From contig NZ_CP107783.1 in assembly GCF_036345255.1 (NCBI RefSeq), forward strand, positions 9,913,001 to 9,977,000: DNA of 64,000 bases, in the 5' to 3' direction. Below are positions 36,244-45,089 of the stretch, one piece after another. The stretch comes from Streptomyces sp. NBC_00569 (GTDB lineage: Bacteria > Actinomycetota > Actinomycetes > Streptomycetales > Streptomycetaceae). The notes under the pieces are model-generated. The model had not been told where the DNA came from. It saw nothing but the letters and a program-made list of their open reading frames with translations, and did no database searches. The position numbers and the translations under genes were made by a program. Position 1 is the first letter of the stretch. The number at the start of each line of letters is the position of its first letter.

Positions 36244-36283
36244 AGAGGTGTGCCCGCAGATCGCCGTCTGCGGGCACACCTCT
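36244..36283 (+). terminator. Perfect 17-bp stem terminator after the LTD gene
   Basis: AGAGGTGTGCCCGCAGA pairs fully with TCTGCGGGCACACCTCT around a 6-nt loop (TCGCCG), starting 57 bp after the stop. It lacks a U-tract, as is usual in Streptomyces. Confidence 0.9.
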
Positions 36284-36557
36284 TCGTGTGAGACGGTCCT
36301 GCGTCGCACCTGGCGCCCGGCCTCCGCTCCTGGCGACGCTGCGTCAGGGAGTCGGTGGCCGACCGGAGTCCGCGACAGGCATACGGCGCCCGGCGCTCCT
36401 CGAGTCACGCGCGACCTGACCCGTCGCGTTGAGTGATCACGGCGCGTGCAGCTGAGACTCTCTCCGCTTCGCCGGCCCGAGCGAACAAATGCATGCTCGT
36501 CGTCCGGCTCATGGTGCGGCCGTGTAACCCGCGAACGCAGCCGGTTAGGATCACGGC

Positions 36558-37526
36558 ATGGCCCTGACCCTGAGCGACGTGGACCGGTTCGAGGCTGCCA
36601 GGCCCCGTCTCGAAGCCATCGCCTACCGCATGCTCGGCTCGGCGAGCGAGGCGGAGGACGCGGTACAGGAGACCTATCTGCGTTGGCAGGCCGCCGACGT
36701 CGAGCGCATCGAGGTCCCTGAGGCCTGGCTGACCAAGGCGCTCACCAACCTCTGCCTCAACCAGCTCACCTCGGCCCGTGCGCGCCGGGAGACCTACACC
36801 GGCCAGTGGCTGCCCGAACCGCTGCTCGAAGGGGACCCGATGATGGGCCCGGCGGAGACGGCCGAGCAGCGCGAGTCGGTGTCGTACGCCGTGCTGGTTC
36901 TTCTGGAGCGGCTCTCGCCCAACGAGCGTGCGGTGTACGTGTTGCGCGAGGCGTTCGCGTACTCCCACCGGGAGATTGCCGAGATCCTGGACCTGAGCGA
37001 GGCGGCCAGCCAGCAGATCTTCCATCGCGCGAAGAAGCATGTGGCGCAGGGCAGGGCGCGGGCAGCTTCCGGCGGGACGGGGATCGAGGTTGACCAGGCG
37101 GCCGCGCGCCGTGTCGTCGAGGAGTTCCTCGCCGCGGCGACCAGCGGTGAGACCCAGCCGCTGATCGAGCTGCTCACCTCGGACGCCATCGCGGTCGGCG
37201 ACGGCGGCGGGAAGGTGCCGGCCCGGGCCAGGGCTTTCGAGGGCGCGCTGGCGGTGGCGAAGTTCCTGCGCGGGTTGTTCAAGCCGGCCCAGGCCAAGCG
37301 GGATCTGGCAGGCGGTTCGCCCGACCTCTACGCCACCACCGCGAACGGCGGCCCCGCGGTCGTCGCTGTGGTCGACGGGCGGGTCTTCGGCATCATGTGC
37401 CTGGAGCAGACGCGGGAAGGCATCGTCGCGGTCCGTAGCCAGGTCAATCCGGACAAGCTGGAGCGCGCGACGGAGCGCTGGGCGGCGGGCGGTTTCGGTA
37501 CTCCGGTCCTGGCCAAAGCTCTCTGA
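36558..37526 (+). CDS. ECF41-type RNA polymerase sigma factor
   Basis: A 322-residue extracytoplasmic-function sigma factor. Region 2 is IAYRMLGSASEAEDAVQETY, region 4 is LSPNERAVYVLREAFAYSHR with the recognition helix (EAASQQIFHRAKKHV), and a SnoaL-like extension fills residues ~180-322. The hallmark ECF41 motifs are present: WLPEPL in the linker, DGGGK and NPDKL in the extension. In this group the fused C-terminal domain, not an anti-sigma factor, modulates activity. ECF41 genes usually sit beside oxidoreductase or carboxymuconolactone-decarboxylase genes, matching the flavoprotein downstream. Confidence 0.88.
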   Translation: MALTLSDVDRFEAARPRLEAIAYRMLGSASEAEDAVQETYLRWQAADVERIEVPEAWLTKALTNLCLNQLTSARARRETYTGQWLPEPLLEGDPMMGPAETAEQRESVSYAVLVLLERLSPNERAVYVLREAFAYSHREIAEILDLSEAASQQIFHRAKKHVAQGRARAASGGTGIEVDQAAARRVVEEFLAAATSGETQPLIELLTSDAIAVGDGGGKVPARARAFEGALAVAKFLRGLFKPAQAKRDLAGGSPDLYATTANGGPAVVAVVDGRVFGIMCLEQTREGIVAVRSQVNPDKLERATERWAAGGFGTPVLAKAL

Positions 37527-37533
37527 CTTCTTA

Positions 37534-37549
37534 TGTGACGCAGGTCACA
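37534..37549. promoter_or_regulatory. CRP-like palindrome between ECF41 and flavoprotein genes
   Basis: TGTGACGCAGGTCACA fits TGTGA-N6-TCACA exactly, 7 bp after the sigma factor stop and 91 bp before the flavoprotein start. Streptomyces Crp binds similar sites. It might act on the flavoprotein gene or be fortuitous. Confidence 0.5.
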
Positions 37550-37639
37550 CCTCTCTCCTGTCAGGAATCGGCGGGCTGCCCGGTTCAAGATGCGTGACCG
37601 GGCCAGAAGGCGCCGGACCAGTGCAGACAGGAGCAGGAA

Positions 37640-38836
37640 ATGCAGCACCGCATCATCGTCCTCGGCGCCGGCTACTCCGGAGCGATCGCGGCCGGCCGGC
37701 TCGCCAAGCGGCTGCGCCGCGAGGACGTCGCCATCACCCTCGTCAACGCCGAACCGGACTTCGTCGAGCGGGTCCGGATGCACCAGCTGGCCGTGGGCCA
37801 GGACCTGAAGCCACGCCCGCTGCGCGAGATGTTCGCGGGCACGGGCGTCGAAGTGAACCTCGCGAAGGCCACGTCGATCGACGTGGACCGCAAGACCATC
37901 GACGTGGAGAGCGCCGACGGCTCGGCGCAACTGCCGTACGACACCCTCGTCTACGCCCTCGGCAGCGGCCACGACGACAACGGCGTCCCTGGCGTCGCCG
38001 AGTACGCCCACCAGGTCGCGAGCCGCCCCGGCGCGCTCCGGTTGCGAGAGCGCTTGGCCGGGCTCTCCCAGGGTGAGACGGTGGTCGTCGTGGGTGGCGG
38101 CCTGACCGGCCTGGAGTTCGCCACGGAGGTCGCGGAGACCCGCCCGGACCTCGACGTCGCGCTCGCCGCGCGCGGCGAACTGGGCGACTGGCTCTCCCCG
38201 AAGGGCCGCGCGCACCTGCGCAAGGTCACCGACGGGCTCGGCATCACGGTGTACGAGAACGCCGCGGTGACCCGAGTCGAGGCGGACCGGGTCACGACCG
38301 CGGACGGCCGGACCATCCCCGCTGCCGTCACCGTGTGGACCACGGGCTTCGCGGTCCACGCGCTGGCCGCGGCCACCAGCCTCGAACTCGCGGACACCGG
38401 CCGGATCGTGGTCGACGCGACGATGCGCTCGGTCTCGCACCCGGACGTGTACGCGGTCGGCGACGCCGGCCACGCCCTGGGCGCCGGTGACAAGCCACTG
38501 CGCATGTCCTGCGCCTCGGGCACCCCGATGGCCTGGCAGGCCGCCGACTCCATCGCGGCGCGCCTGACGGGCGGCAAGCTTCCGAACGCCCCGCTGCGCT
38601 ATTTCAACCAGTGCATCTCGCTGGGCCGCAAGGAGGGCCTGATCCAGTTCGTCACCGCTGACGACCGCTCCGTGGACCGCGCCCTGACCGGCCGTTTCGC
38701 GGCCCGCTACAAGGAGCTGGTCTGCAAGGGCGCGGCCTGGGGCGTCGCCAATCCGACGATGGGCATTCCGGTACGACGGCGGCGGGTGGCGGCCGACCTG
38801 GTTGCGCCGGAGGGGGCGGCACGGATGACGGCGTGA
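37640..38836 (+). CDS. NAD(P)/FAD-dependent oxidoreductase (NDH-2-like)
   Basis: A 398-residue two-dinucleotide-binding-domain flavoprotein. The FAD site is IIVLGAGYSGAIAAGRLAKR; the NAD(P)H site is VVVVGGGLTGLEFATEVAE; the second FAD motif is VYAVGDAGHAL. The fold matches type II NADH dehydrogenases and related reductases. There is no redox-active CxxC. A likely role is electron transfer from NAD(P)H to a quinone or small acceptor, and it is the probable ECF41 target. ATG 37640 follows CAGGAA. Confidence 0.85.
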   Translation: MQHRIIVLGAGYSGAIAAGRLAKRLRREDVAITLVNAEPDFVERVRMHQLAVGQDLKPRPLREMFAGTGVEVNLAKATSIDVDRKTIDVESADGSAQLPYDTLVYALGSGHDDNGVPGVAEYAHQVASRPGALRLRERLAGLSQGETVVVVGGGLTGLEFATEVAETRPDLDVALAARGELGDWLSPKGRAHLRKVTDGLGITVYENAAVTRVEADRVTTADGRTIPAAVTVWTTGFAVHALAAATSLELADTGRIVVDATMRSVSHPDVYAVGDAGHALGAGDKPLRMSCASGTPMAWQAADSIAARLTGGKLPNAPLRYFNQCISLGRKEGLIQFVTADDRSVDRALTGRFAARYKELVCKGAAWGVANPTMGIPVRRRRVAADLVAPEGAARMTA

Positions 38837-39087
38837 AGCGCGTACTCATCTCACTGCGGAACAACGACCTGCAGCGACGCTTCCCGCACTTGATCGCCCC
38901 CTCATCCGCGCCGCTCAGGTCGCCCTCAAGCCCACTGACCGAAGAGACACCGTCCAACTGAGACCTGTCCGGGCGATCACACTGCGGTGACACGTCAAGG
39001 TCCCGCTCCCCGGCAGGCCGAGGCCGGCAGCGTGCCAACTGATCGACGTAGGATCAGTCTTGCCTCGCGTTGGAAGGTGGTCTGTCC

Positions 39088-39846
39088 ATGCCCGTGCCGA
39101 GCCTGCTCGCGGTATTCGCTCACCCCGACGACGAGTCGTTGTCAGCCGGCGGAGTGCTCGCGCGTCACGCAGCTGCGGGCGCGCCCACCGCAGTCGTCAC
39201 CGCAACCTGGGCCGCGGACACCGAGCGGGCCGCGGAGTTGGCCGAGGCACTGCGGATCCTCGGCGCCGGCAAACCGCGGATGCTCGGCTACGCCGATGCG
39301 CGCGTTCCGCAATCGGCACCGGGCTGCCGGCGGCTCTGCGATGCACCGCTCGACGAGGCCGTGCAGCGGTTGGTGGCACACATCCGTGACTTCCGCCCGG
39401 ACGTCATCGTCACCCACGATGCCTATGGCGGCCTGCCCGGTCACCCGGATCACGTGCACACCCATCGCGTGACCATGCTCGCGGCTCAAGCCGCCGGGCT
39501 GGGACAGCTGTACCCGGACACCGGCGCCCCCTGGCAGCCACGTGCCCTCTACCTGGCCACGCACCCGCACTCAGCCGTTTCGGCGCTGAGAGACGTGATC
39601 GGTGCTCGCAAAACGGTGTACAGCGTTCCGGACGAACAGGTCACCGCGACGGTCGACGTCAGCCCTTGGATGGAGCAGAAGATCGCCGCAGTGCTGGCGC
39701 ACCGCTCCGAGGTGGAGCGGGGAGCCCTTCCGGGGGTGATCGCCGGTCTTCCGCCGGATGCCCGGAAGCGGCTGTTCGCCACCGAGTGGTACATCCGCCA
39801 CGATCTCGTCACTGCAGCATCGACCCAGCCGGAACTGACCACTTGA
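39088..39846 (+). CDS. PIG-L-family deacetylase
   Basis: A 252-residue LmbE/PIG-L enzyme. The zinc and catalytic motif AHPDDES lies at residues 11-17 and the third ligand in GHPDHVHTH near residue 115; VTHDAYGG is the conserved middle block. The family removes acetyl groups from N-acetylglucosamine-type substrates, including mycothiol precursors and glycosylated natural products. This member's substrate is not evident. ATG 39088 follows GGAAGGTGG; an upstream ATG six codons earlier overlaps that site. A terminator follows directly. Confidence 0.85.
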   Translation: MPVPSLLAVFAHPDDESLSAGGVLARHAAAGAPTAVVTATWAADTERAAELAEALRILGAGKPRMLGYADARVPQSAPGCRRLCDAPLDEAVQRLVAHIRDFRPDVIVTHDAYGGLPGHPDHVHTHRVTMLAAQAAGLGQLYPDTGAPWQPRALYLATHPHSAVSALRDVIGARKTVYSVPDEQVTATVDVSPWMEQKIAAVLAHRSEVERGALPGVIAGLPPDARKRLFATEWYIRHDLVTAASTQPELTT

Positions 39847-39856
39847 CCGGAGACGG

Positions 39857-39897
39857 CCGTCGAAGGGCCCGCCGCAAGCAGAGGGGCCCTTCGACGG
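39857..39897 (+). terminator. Hairpin terminator after the PIG-L gene
   Basis: CCGTCGAAGGGCCC (39857-39870) pairs perfectly with GGGCCCTTCGACGG (39884-39897), 11 bp after the stop codon. Confidence 0.85.
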
Positions 39898-40011
39898 TCG
39901 TGGTCTCAGCTCGACGCCTACCCCGACGTTGTTGCTGGGGTAGGCGATCGATGCCGATGCGGCCGGAGGAGCAGAGGGCGGGGGCATGGAAGCCCCTTGG
40001 ATCGGCACCGC

Positions 40012-40395
40012 TCAGTGGTCACCGGTCGGTGGGTCGTCGCGGGTCCTGCGCCGGCTTTCCGTGAGCGCCTGTTCGAGCTGCTCCTGTGCTCGCCGTTCGA
40101 TGCCCTCACTGTCGTGCAGCATCTCGTCCATCTCCGTCGCTGTGAGCCGGGCAGGCGGCGAACTCTCGTCGGTGAGGCGTTCATAGAGCCAGGCACAGGC
40201 CCGGCCTTCGTCGGTGAAGGTCTCCAGTGCCTCGCGTCTGCCGCGTTCGTGGACTCCCACGATCCACTCGCCCTCGCGTTGAGCCAGGTAGTAGCCCTCA
40301 AGCGAAGGGTGGCCGCCCGGACAGCCGGGGATCTCGTAGTGGGCATCGGGAACCCCGGCTGCCCGCAGCGCCTCGCAGAGCTGGTAACGGTCCAC
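40012..40395 (-). CDS. Candidate immunity protein for the adjacent TNT toxin
   Basis: A 127-residue acidic, soluble protein (MDRYQLCEALRAAGVPDAHY, PGCPGGHP, GEWIVGVHERG, ACAWLYERLT) with no signal peptide. It lies 63 bp downstream of the secreted TNT-domain toxin gene on the same strand, the usual place for an immunity gene. Small proteins of this type are frequent beside TNT-domain genes in actinomycetes as far as I know. The sequence itself shows no named domain, so the immunity role rests on position. Confidence 0.6.
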   Translation of the reverse strand: MDRYQLCEALRAAGVPDAHYEIPGCPGGHPSLEGYYLAQREGEWIVGVHERGRREALETFTDEGRACAWLYERLTDESSPPARLTATEMDEMLHDSEGIERRAQEQLEQALTESRRRTRDDPPTGDH

Positions 40396-40458
40396 GGAAC
40401 CAGTCTCCCACCGGGGGCGATCAGTACGAGGTGTGCGCCAGTTGTCGCAGCCGGGAAG

Positions 40459-41190
40459 CTACGAGGTCGCGAGCCGCACAAGGGTCCCGTTGCGCACCAG
40501 GTCCAGCACCGAGGTGCGCTCAATCTTCGGGCAGTACGAGCTCGATGTCACGTACTGGACGCCCAGGCCGGGCTGCTCGAACGCCGGGGCGATCGGCCCT
40601 GCGCACACCTTGAAGTCCTTCGTCACCTTGTACAGGTAGTAGTTGTACGGGTGGCGCGGATCGGCGGTGTTGAGGCTGGACGGCGGGATGCTCCGCTTCC
40701 CGTACTTGGTGCCGGCGGGGGCCAGGTAGCGACCTGCCTCATTGCCCAAGCGGTCGACCTTCTGACCCACGTGGAGCTCGAGTTCGGCGGCGATCGGCTT
40801 TCCCTGGGAGTCCTTCGCGTAGCCGTCGGCGTCCGGGTAGCGCCAGTCGCCCTGGCCGGTGTCGGCAGCCGGGTTCCACCACCGGTTCAGGAACTGGGTC
40901 GCGGTGAGATGGCCGAGGCGTTCGTAGCGGTGGAGGGTGCGCGCCACCAGCCCATGGGTCGGCAGATGATTCGGGCCGAGCCGCCAGTCGGCGCAGAAGT
41001 AGTCCGGGCGCAGAGGGTACGGAATGGGGTCCGGTACCAGGCCTCGGCAGACGTACGGCCGGTACGTGTCACCGGCGGCCGTTGCGGCCGTCGCGGCTGG
41101 TGCCGCCTGGGCGGCGGGAGCGCCGAGAAACAGCGAGCCCAGCAGGCCAGCCGTGGCGGCAAGCCCGGCACACCGTCGTGGTGATGTCAC
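40459..41190 (-). CDS. Secreted TNT-domain (NAD+ glycohydrolase) toxin
   Basis: A 243-residue exported protein. GTG 41190 is preceded by AGGAG; the basic start and hydrophobic stretch end at AAQA near residue 30. The rest resembles the tuberculosis necrotizing toxin fold: PDYFCADWRLGPNHLPTHGL, GDWRYPDADGYA, VGQKVDRLGNEAGRYLAPAG and RSIPPSSLNTADPRHPYNYY, ending with a GLGVQY strand. TNT enzymes hydrolyse NAD+. There is no long delivery module, so it is a stand-alone secreted toxin, perhaps against competitors or hosts. The downstream 127-residue gene is its probable antidote. Confidence 0.8.
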   Translation of the reverse strand: MTSPRRCAGLAATAGLLGSLFLGAPAAQAAPAATAATAAGDTYRPYVCRGLVPDPIPYPLRPDYFCADWRLGPNHLPTHGLVARTLHRYERLGHLTATQFLNRWWNPAADTGQGDWRYPDADGYAKDSQGKPIAAELELHVGQKVDRLGNEAGRYLAPAGTKYGKRSIPPSSLNTADPRHPYNYYLYKVTKDFKVCAGPIAPAFEQPGLGVQYVTSSSYCPKIERTSVLDLVRNGTLVRLATS

Positions 41191-41546
41191 TACAACTCCT
41201 GGTGATCGTCTCTGGTGCGCCGTCACCGTGCGGGGTGGCACGGCGAAAGAGGCCGTGCGGATCAGCTACGGAAGGACGGATGGCGACGTGCGGAAGATCA
41301 CTCAAGCCAATGGGGAGGGTGAGAGGGAGTGACGGCGCGGGTGATGCGCCCGAAAGAGTGCGTGCCGCGCCCCAATGGGCGATGACGCTGCGCGTGTGTA
41401 CAGATGGGACGCGGCGATGCACGCGCCGAGACGGCGTTGCGCCCTATGCACGCAGTGGACACACACTCCTCCCATTCCCGGCGGGGCCGGTGCTTGATGT
41501 GCTGTGAAGGTCCGAGCACCGCACCCCTTGTTGGGAGGAGGACATC
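41191..41546. other. Intergenic, no gene seen
   Basis: About 355 bp between the divergent toxin gene and a small plus-strand peptide gene. It should hold both promoters. No clear motif was recognised. Confidence 0.35.
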
Positions 41547-41699
41547 GTGAAAGGTCTGTCCAACACCCTTGCTCAGGAGACAAGTTCAGCGTCAGCGGGT
41601 GGACTGCTGCTGGCGAGGCGCCGGATCACGGCCGCGCGGGAGCGCGGGATGACGCCGTCGGACGGCGGCGGTTCCGGCCGTAGCGACGGCAACGACTGA
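41547..41699 (+). CDS. 50-residue peptide of unknown function
   Basis: GTG 41547 follows a very strong ribosome site (GGGAGGAGGACATC). The peptide is Ser/Thr-rich at the start (GLSNTLAQETSSASAGG), then has LLLARRRITAARERG and a Gly/Ser/Asp tail, with no cysteine. It could be a small regulator, a RiPP-like precursor or the leftover 5' end of a larger gene. The short frame downstream looks like a decayed enzyme gene. Confidence 0.5.
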   Translation: MKGLSNTLAQETSSASAGGLLLARRRITAARERGMTPSDGGGSGRSDGND

Positions 41700-41883
41700 G
41701 CGCGGGAACGTCGCCACGACGTTTGGGGCGATCGCCGAGTGCCTGAGCGGCGACACGTTCGCCGCCCAGGTGCTGCACCGCGACTCGCTGCACACGAGAG
41801 CTGCGCTCGAACGGCCGCTGGTGTGGTCACGTTCGATGACCTCAATGACCTCATTGCCGCGCACCTCTGGAGCCGACGCTGAT
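41700..41883 (+). pseudogene. Possible cupin/JmjC-like remnant
   Basis: Two frames together give TFGAIAECLSGDTFAAQVLH, RDSLHTRAALERPLV and VTFDDLNDLIAAH. This resembles the N-terminal part of JmjC/cupin-like oxygenases (FxxxxxxxxxLHxRxxxPL, TFDDLNxLI). A frameshift and the loss of the metal-binding barrel make it non-functional. The assignment is tentative. Confidence 0.3.
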
Positions 41884-42383
41884 GAGGCTGTTGTCGTCGA
41901 TTCCTTTCCTGCCAGAGTTCCTGAGGACTATGGCGATCGGTTCCGCGGTCCCGGTTTGCAAGGGGCCGTCGTCGGCATAGGTGAGGTGGTGCTCTATGCC
42001 GGACGCGCGACAGGCGAAATCAGGCAAACGACGGACGTCATCACCTATGGGCCGGACGAACGCTTCCAAAAAGTCCCGGAACCAGCCCGCGCCCACGACC
42101 AACACCGGACACCACCGACAAACTCGCCGCCCTCGCCGCCCTCGTACCGGAGTGGGCGACAGAGGCTTGCCGAGTCACAACGGTGCCCTGTCCTGGGTGC
42201 ACGCCCGGGACAGGGCACCGTCGGCATTCGCGCTGCGATCGTCCTGCTGCTGATAGGCCCCCTTGGCATCACGGACAGCGGGCCCGGCGGGCGGGCCGAA
42301 CACCTGCCGAGAGCGCCATGTCCGCTGGCATAACCACCTCACCAGCGCTCACAGTCCACCGGACAGCTGCCCGGGCAGTGACG
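41884..42383. other. Gene-free stretch with a strong hairpin
   Basis: No gene is supported. A short plus-strand tail (DKLAALAALVPEWATEAC) before 42180 may be the end of a decayed gene that used the hairpin at 42181 as terminator. Confidence 0.35.
42181..42220. terminator. Strong hairpin, bidirectional terminator
   Basis: CGGTGCCCTGTCC (42181-42193) pairs perfectly with GGACAGGGCACCG (42208-42220), with an inner GGG/CCC pairing in the loop. Confidence 0.75.
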
Positions 42384-43136
42384 TCACGAATCGATGGCGT
42401 CCGCTTCCGCGGTGGCATCCGCAAGCAGCCGGGCCATCAAGGCTAGGCCGTCCTGTCCCATCAGATCATCGGGCCCGTAAGAGCGCTTCGGCCAGTACGC
42501 CTGCCCATCGATCCAGGGGACACCCATCAGCAACCCGTCCGCTGGGCCACGAAGTTCGAGGTTGCCGGCGGGCTCCACAGGCAGGTCGGCCGGGAGCTTG
42601 CCCGCCCCCACGAACCGAAGCCAAGGTTGCGGGAAAGGCATGAGTTCCAGCACCCCATCAGGTTGGACGTCGTCGCCCCCGGCGGCCGGAAACAACACCA
42701 GCAGGGCGACCCCGCCCCACGGCGGGTCGTACACCACGGCATACCGCTTGGGCACCGGGCCAGGCGCACAGGCCGCACGGGCCAGGGTCCTGGCCGTCTC
42801 CCCAGGGACACCACGAAGACGGTAGGTCCCGTAGAGCGCCAGACCCACCGACACAACAAGCGGGGCCCAGGCATCAGGCAATATCCAAGGGCCGGCCAGC
42901 AAGCAAATCGCCAGCAGAAGACACGTGAAAACCAGCGCCGTGATCAAGGTGGACAAACCCGAGATGCTCCGCAGCGTCCCCACCCGCCACCACCGCACCT
43001 TGCGAACGTCAGCCTCGCGACGACTGCGTGCCGTGGGCCTGGGCAGCGCCGCCTGGCGCCGCGCCTCGGCCATCACCATCGCGTACGTCAGCGCGCCAGA
43101 TCTCGGCGCCGGGCTTTCTCCATCGTCGTGCGACAT
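42384..43136 (-). CDS. Membrane protein of unknown function
   Basis: A 250-residue protein. ATG 43136 (MSHDDGESPAPRSG) follows AAGGAGAGG; a frame-matched start 17 codons upstream lacks such a site. After a charged N-terminus (RSRREADVRKVRWWRVG) come two adjacent membrane helices (ALVFTCLLLAICLLAGPWIL and LVVSVGLALYGTYRL). A soluble C-terminal domain (~115-250) follows, with YAVVYDPPWGGVALLVLFPA, LELMPFPQP and the AYWPKRSYGPDDL block. No named domain is recognised. Confidence 0.65.
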   Translation of the reverse strand: MSHDDGESPAPRSGALTYAMVMAEARRQAALPRPTARSRREADVRKVRWWRVGTLRSISGLSTLITALVFTCLLLAICLLAGPWILPDAWAPLVVSVGLALYGTYRLRGVPGETARTLARAACAPGPVPKRYAVVYDPPWGGVALLVLFPAAGGDDVQPDGVLELMPFPQPWLRFVGAGKLPADLPVEPAGNLELRGPADGLLMGVPWIDGQAYWPKRSYGPDDLMGQDGLALMARLLADATAEADAIDS

Positions 43137-43889
43137 CGGGCCCCTCTCCTTCGCGGGTATCACCCCGCGTGCCCCAACTTGCTGCAACAGGCACCGACTT
43201 TAGGCCCTCAACGGGTTCGCGGGCCCACGGCCCTGCCAGCGATACGCGGCTGAAGCGCAGTGAGTTGATCTGTCACTGGACGATGAGACAGCGGGCCGGT
43301 TCGAGCGAGGCGTCGTAGACGTCGGCTCGGTGTTGCCCTCGCTGTACCACGACCCCGAACGATCGTCACCGGTGCCGAAGAAGGCAGGTACTGGCACTGC
43401 GCTGGGGTGCGGACCGTATCGAGGTTGAACTCGATACGCAGCGAGGCCGGACCGCGCAGCAGTCCTCACTTGCCGTGGGGTGGCGACGCTTGGCACTGCT
43501 CTTTTTGGCGGTGCCGCCCGGTCCGGGCACGGGGAACGCACTCGTGGTGACGCTGCTCGCGCAGCTCGGGGTGGCGGCAGTGACGGCTGCCGAACCTGCG
43601 GCTGCCTAGGGTGGTCGGCCGAGAGCTGGCTCTATCAGTAGGTGCTGGCACCGGTTGTCGATCGGGGGCGACAGCGCCCGGTGCTGGCGGAGCGTGATAT
43701 CGCCAAGTTTTGGCACCACTTGGGTGCTTGCGGTGGGACGTCGGACTGCTCTGCGTGGTGAGAAGGGCGTCGTCCATGCCGCCGAGGTCCAAGGTCATCC
43801 ACCGCATCCTGCACAGCGGCCAGGACGGGGGACCAGGACACCTGCACCCCGACATCCACGACAGGTAGGCACCACGAGATGATCCTCCC
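43137..43889. other. Gene-free 750 bp with an inverted repeat
   Basis: The frames here are short and lack family resemblance. The clearest structure is the inverted repeat at 43415-43438. The promoter of the HAD gene should lie near 43800-43880. Confidence 0.35.
43415..43438. repeat. Inverted repeat
   Basis: CGTATCGAG-GTTGAA-CTCGATACG has perfect 9-bp arms and a 6-bp spacer. It could be an operator or part of a former gene. No adjacent intact gene uses it clearly. Confidence 0.5.
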
Positions 43890-44621
43890 ATGGTGGATGT
43901 GATCTTCTTCGATCTGGACGGCACCCTGGTCGATCATCGAAGCGCGGTCATGGAAACGATCGGTCAGATCGTCCAGGCCGCGCCGAACGCGACGGCTCCA
44001 CCGGAGGAGCTGGTGACGTTGTGGTGGACGCTGGAGGCGCGCCACATGCGGGAATACCTATCTGGTCAGTGCTCCTTCGCCGAGCACCACCGACGCAGGC
44101 TCCGTTCCTTCCTGCCGATGCTAGGCGAGCCCGTTCCTGAAAGTCCTGGCCTTCTGGACGCCTGGATCGCCGAGCGCTACCTCACCGTGTTCGAGGAGTC
44201 CTGGCGGTGCTATCCCGATGTCCAGCCATGCCTGGAGACCCTGAAACGGCTTCCCCGAGGACCACGTCTGGCCGTTCTCACCAACGGGGACCCCGAGCAA
44301 CAGCGCGCCAAGCTCGCCCGCTTCGACCTCCTCGAATACTTCGAAACCGTCCTGACCCCGACCGAGCTCGGCGGGGCCAAGCCCGCCGCCTACACCACCG
44401 CCTGCCGGCAGATGCGGACGGACCCCACGCAGGCGGTCAACGTGGGCGACATGCTGGAAAGCGACGTGAACGCAGCTGCCCTCGCCGGGCTCACCGGGAT
44501 CTGGCTGGACCGCGGCATCGACTTCGTCACCGGTGGACCATCGCCGACGGCAGACGAGACGGTGCTCCGCATCGAACGGCTCACCGACCTCCCCGACCAC
44601 CTATCCGGTACCAACGGCTGA
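43890..44621 (+). CDS. HAD-superfamily phosphatase
   Basis: A 243-residue haloacid-dehalogenase-like hydrolase with an alpha-helical C1 cap. Motif I is FFDLDGTLVD (nucleophile D8), motif II LAVLTNGD, motif III lysine in LGGAKPAAY, and motif IV VGDMLESDV. The layout is that of YjjG/Gph-type small-molecule phosphatases acting on nucleotides or sugar phosphates in the cytoplasm. It is monocistronic. The start is the ATG at 43890, where the first beta-strand begins. Confidence 0.85.
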   Translation: MVDVIFFDLDGTLVDHRSAVMETIGQIVQAAPNATAPPEELVTLWWTLEARHMREYLSGQCSFAEHHRRRLRSFLPMLGEPVPESPGLLDAWIAERYLTVFEESWRCYPDVQPCLETLKRLPRGPRLAVLTNGDPEQQRAKLARFDLLEYFETVLTPTELGGAKPAAYTTACRQMRTDPTQAVNVGDMLESDVNAAALAGLTGIWLDRGIDFVTGGPSPTADETVLRIERLTDLPDHLSGTNG

Positions 44622-45022
44622 CCAGCTCTCCCGGCCGTAGTTCATCCACGCCCCCGGAAACCTCCAGATAGCACGACCCGCAGAGTCATCCCGGCGTCCT
44701 CCCACCGCCCCAACCAGCGACAACGCTGGCCCGCGGTCCCTTTCTGGTGTATTCCGGCCGCCTCCCTGGCGCGCCTGCACCACACGGAGCCCTTCCTCGA
44801 CAGGTGCCGCCCTCGTCGACCGCAGGCCCGCGTCAAGGTGGAGGCGCCCGCAGGCGGAGCCGAGGACGCATGACCTTGACACGAGTCGAAGGTCGGCCAC
44901 CATCGCGGCATCGAGCAGGGTCAACGCGCCCCGGCAACGGTGTCGGTTCTCGATTGCGACGCCAGCCGAGAGCTGAGTGGGACCGGCCGCGCCCGGTACG
45001 GCAGCAGGGCTCCGATACGGCA
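44622..45022. other. Intergenic, short direct repeats
   Basis: No gene is supported. TACGGCAGCAGGG occurs twice near its end (44997 and 45016), next to the terminator of the DUF6243 gene. Confidence 0.4.
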
Positions 45023-45057
45023 GCAGGGCCCGGACCGCGTCGCGGTCCGGGCCCTGC
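45023..45057. terminator. 16-bp perfect hairpin downstream of the DUF6243 gene
   Basis: GCAGGGCCCGGACCGC and GCGGTCCGGGCCCTGC pair fully around a 3-nt loop (GTC). It lies 32 bp after the minus-strand stop at 45090. Confidence 0.85.
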
Positions 45058-45089
45058 CCCGTGCGGTGCCGCCCTGCGGCGGCAGTGCG

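Noticed and set aside
36558..36640. Search for an ECF41-type promoter (TGTCACA/CGTC) before the sigma and flavoprotein genes
   Set aside because: GGTCACA near 37544 is present, but no matching -10 element lies at the right distance.
44997..45057. Repeated TACGGCAGCAGGG units considered as a regulatory array
   Set aside because: Only two copies, directly beside a terminator hairpin that explains most of the structure.
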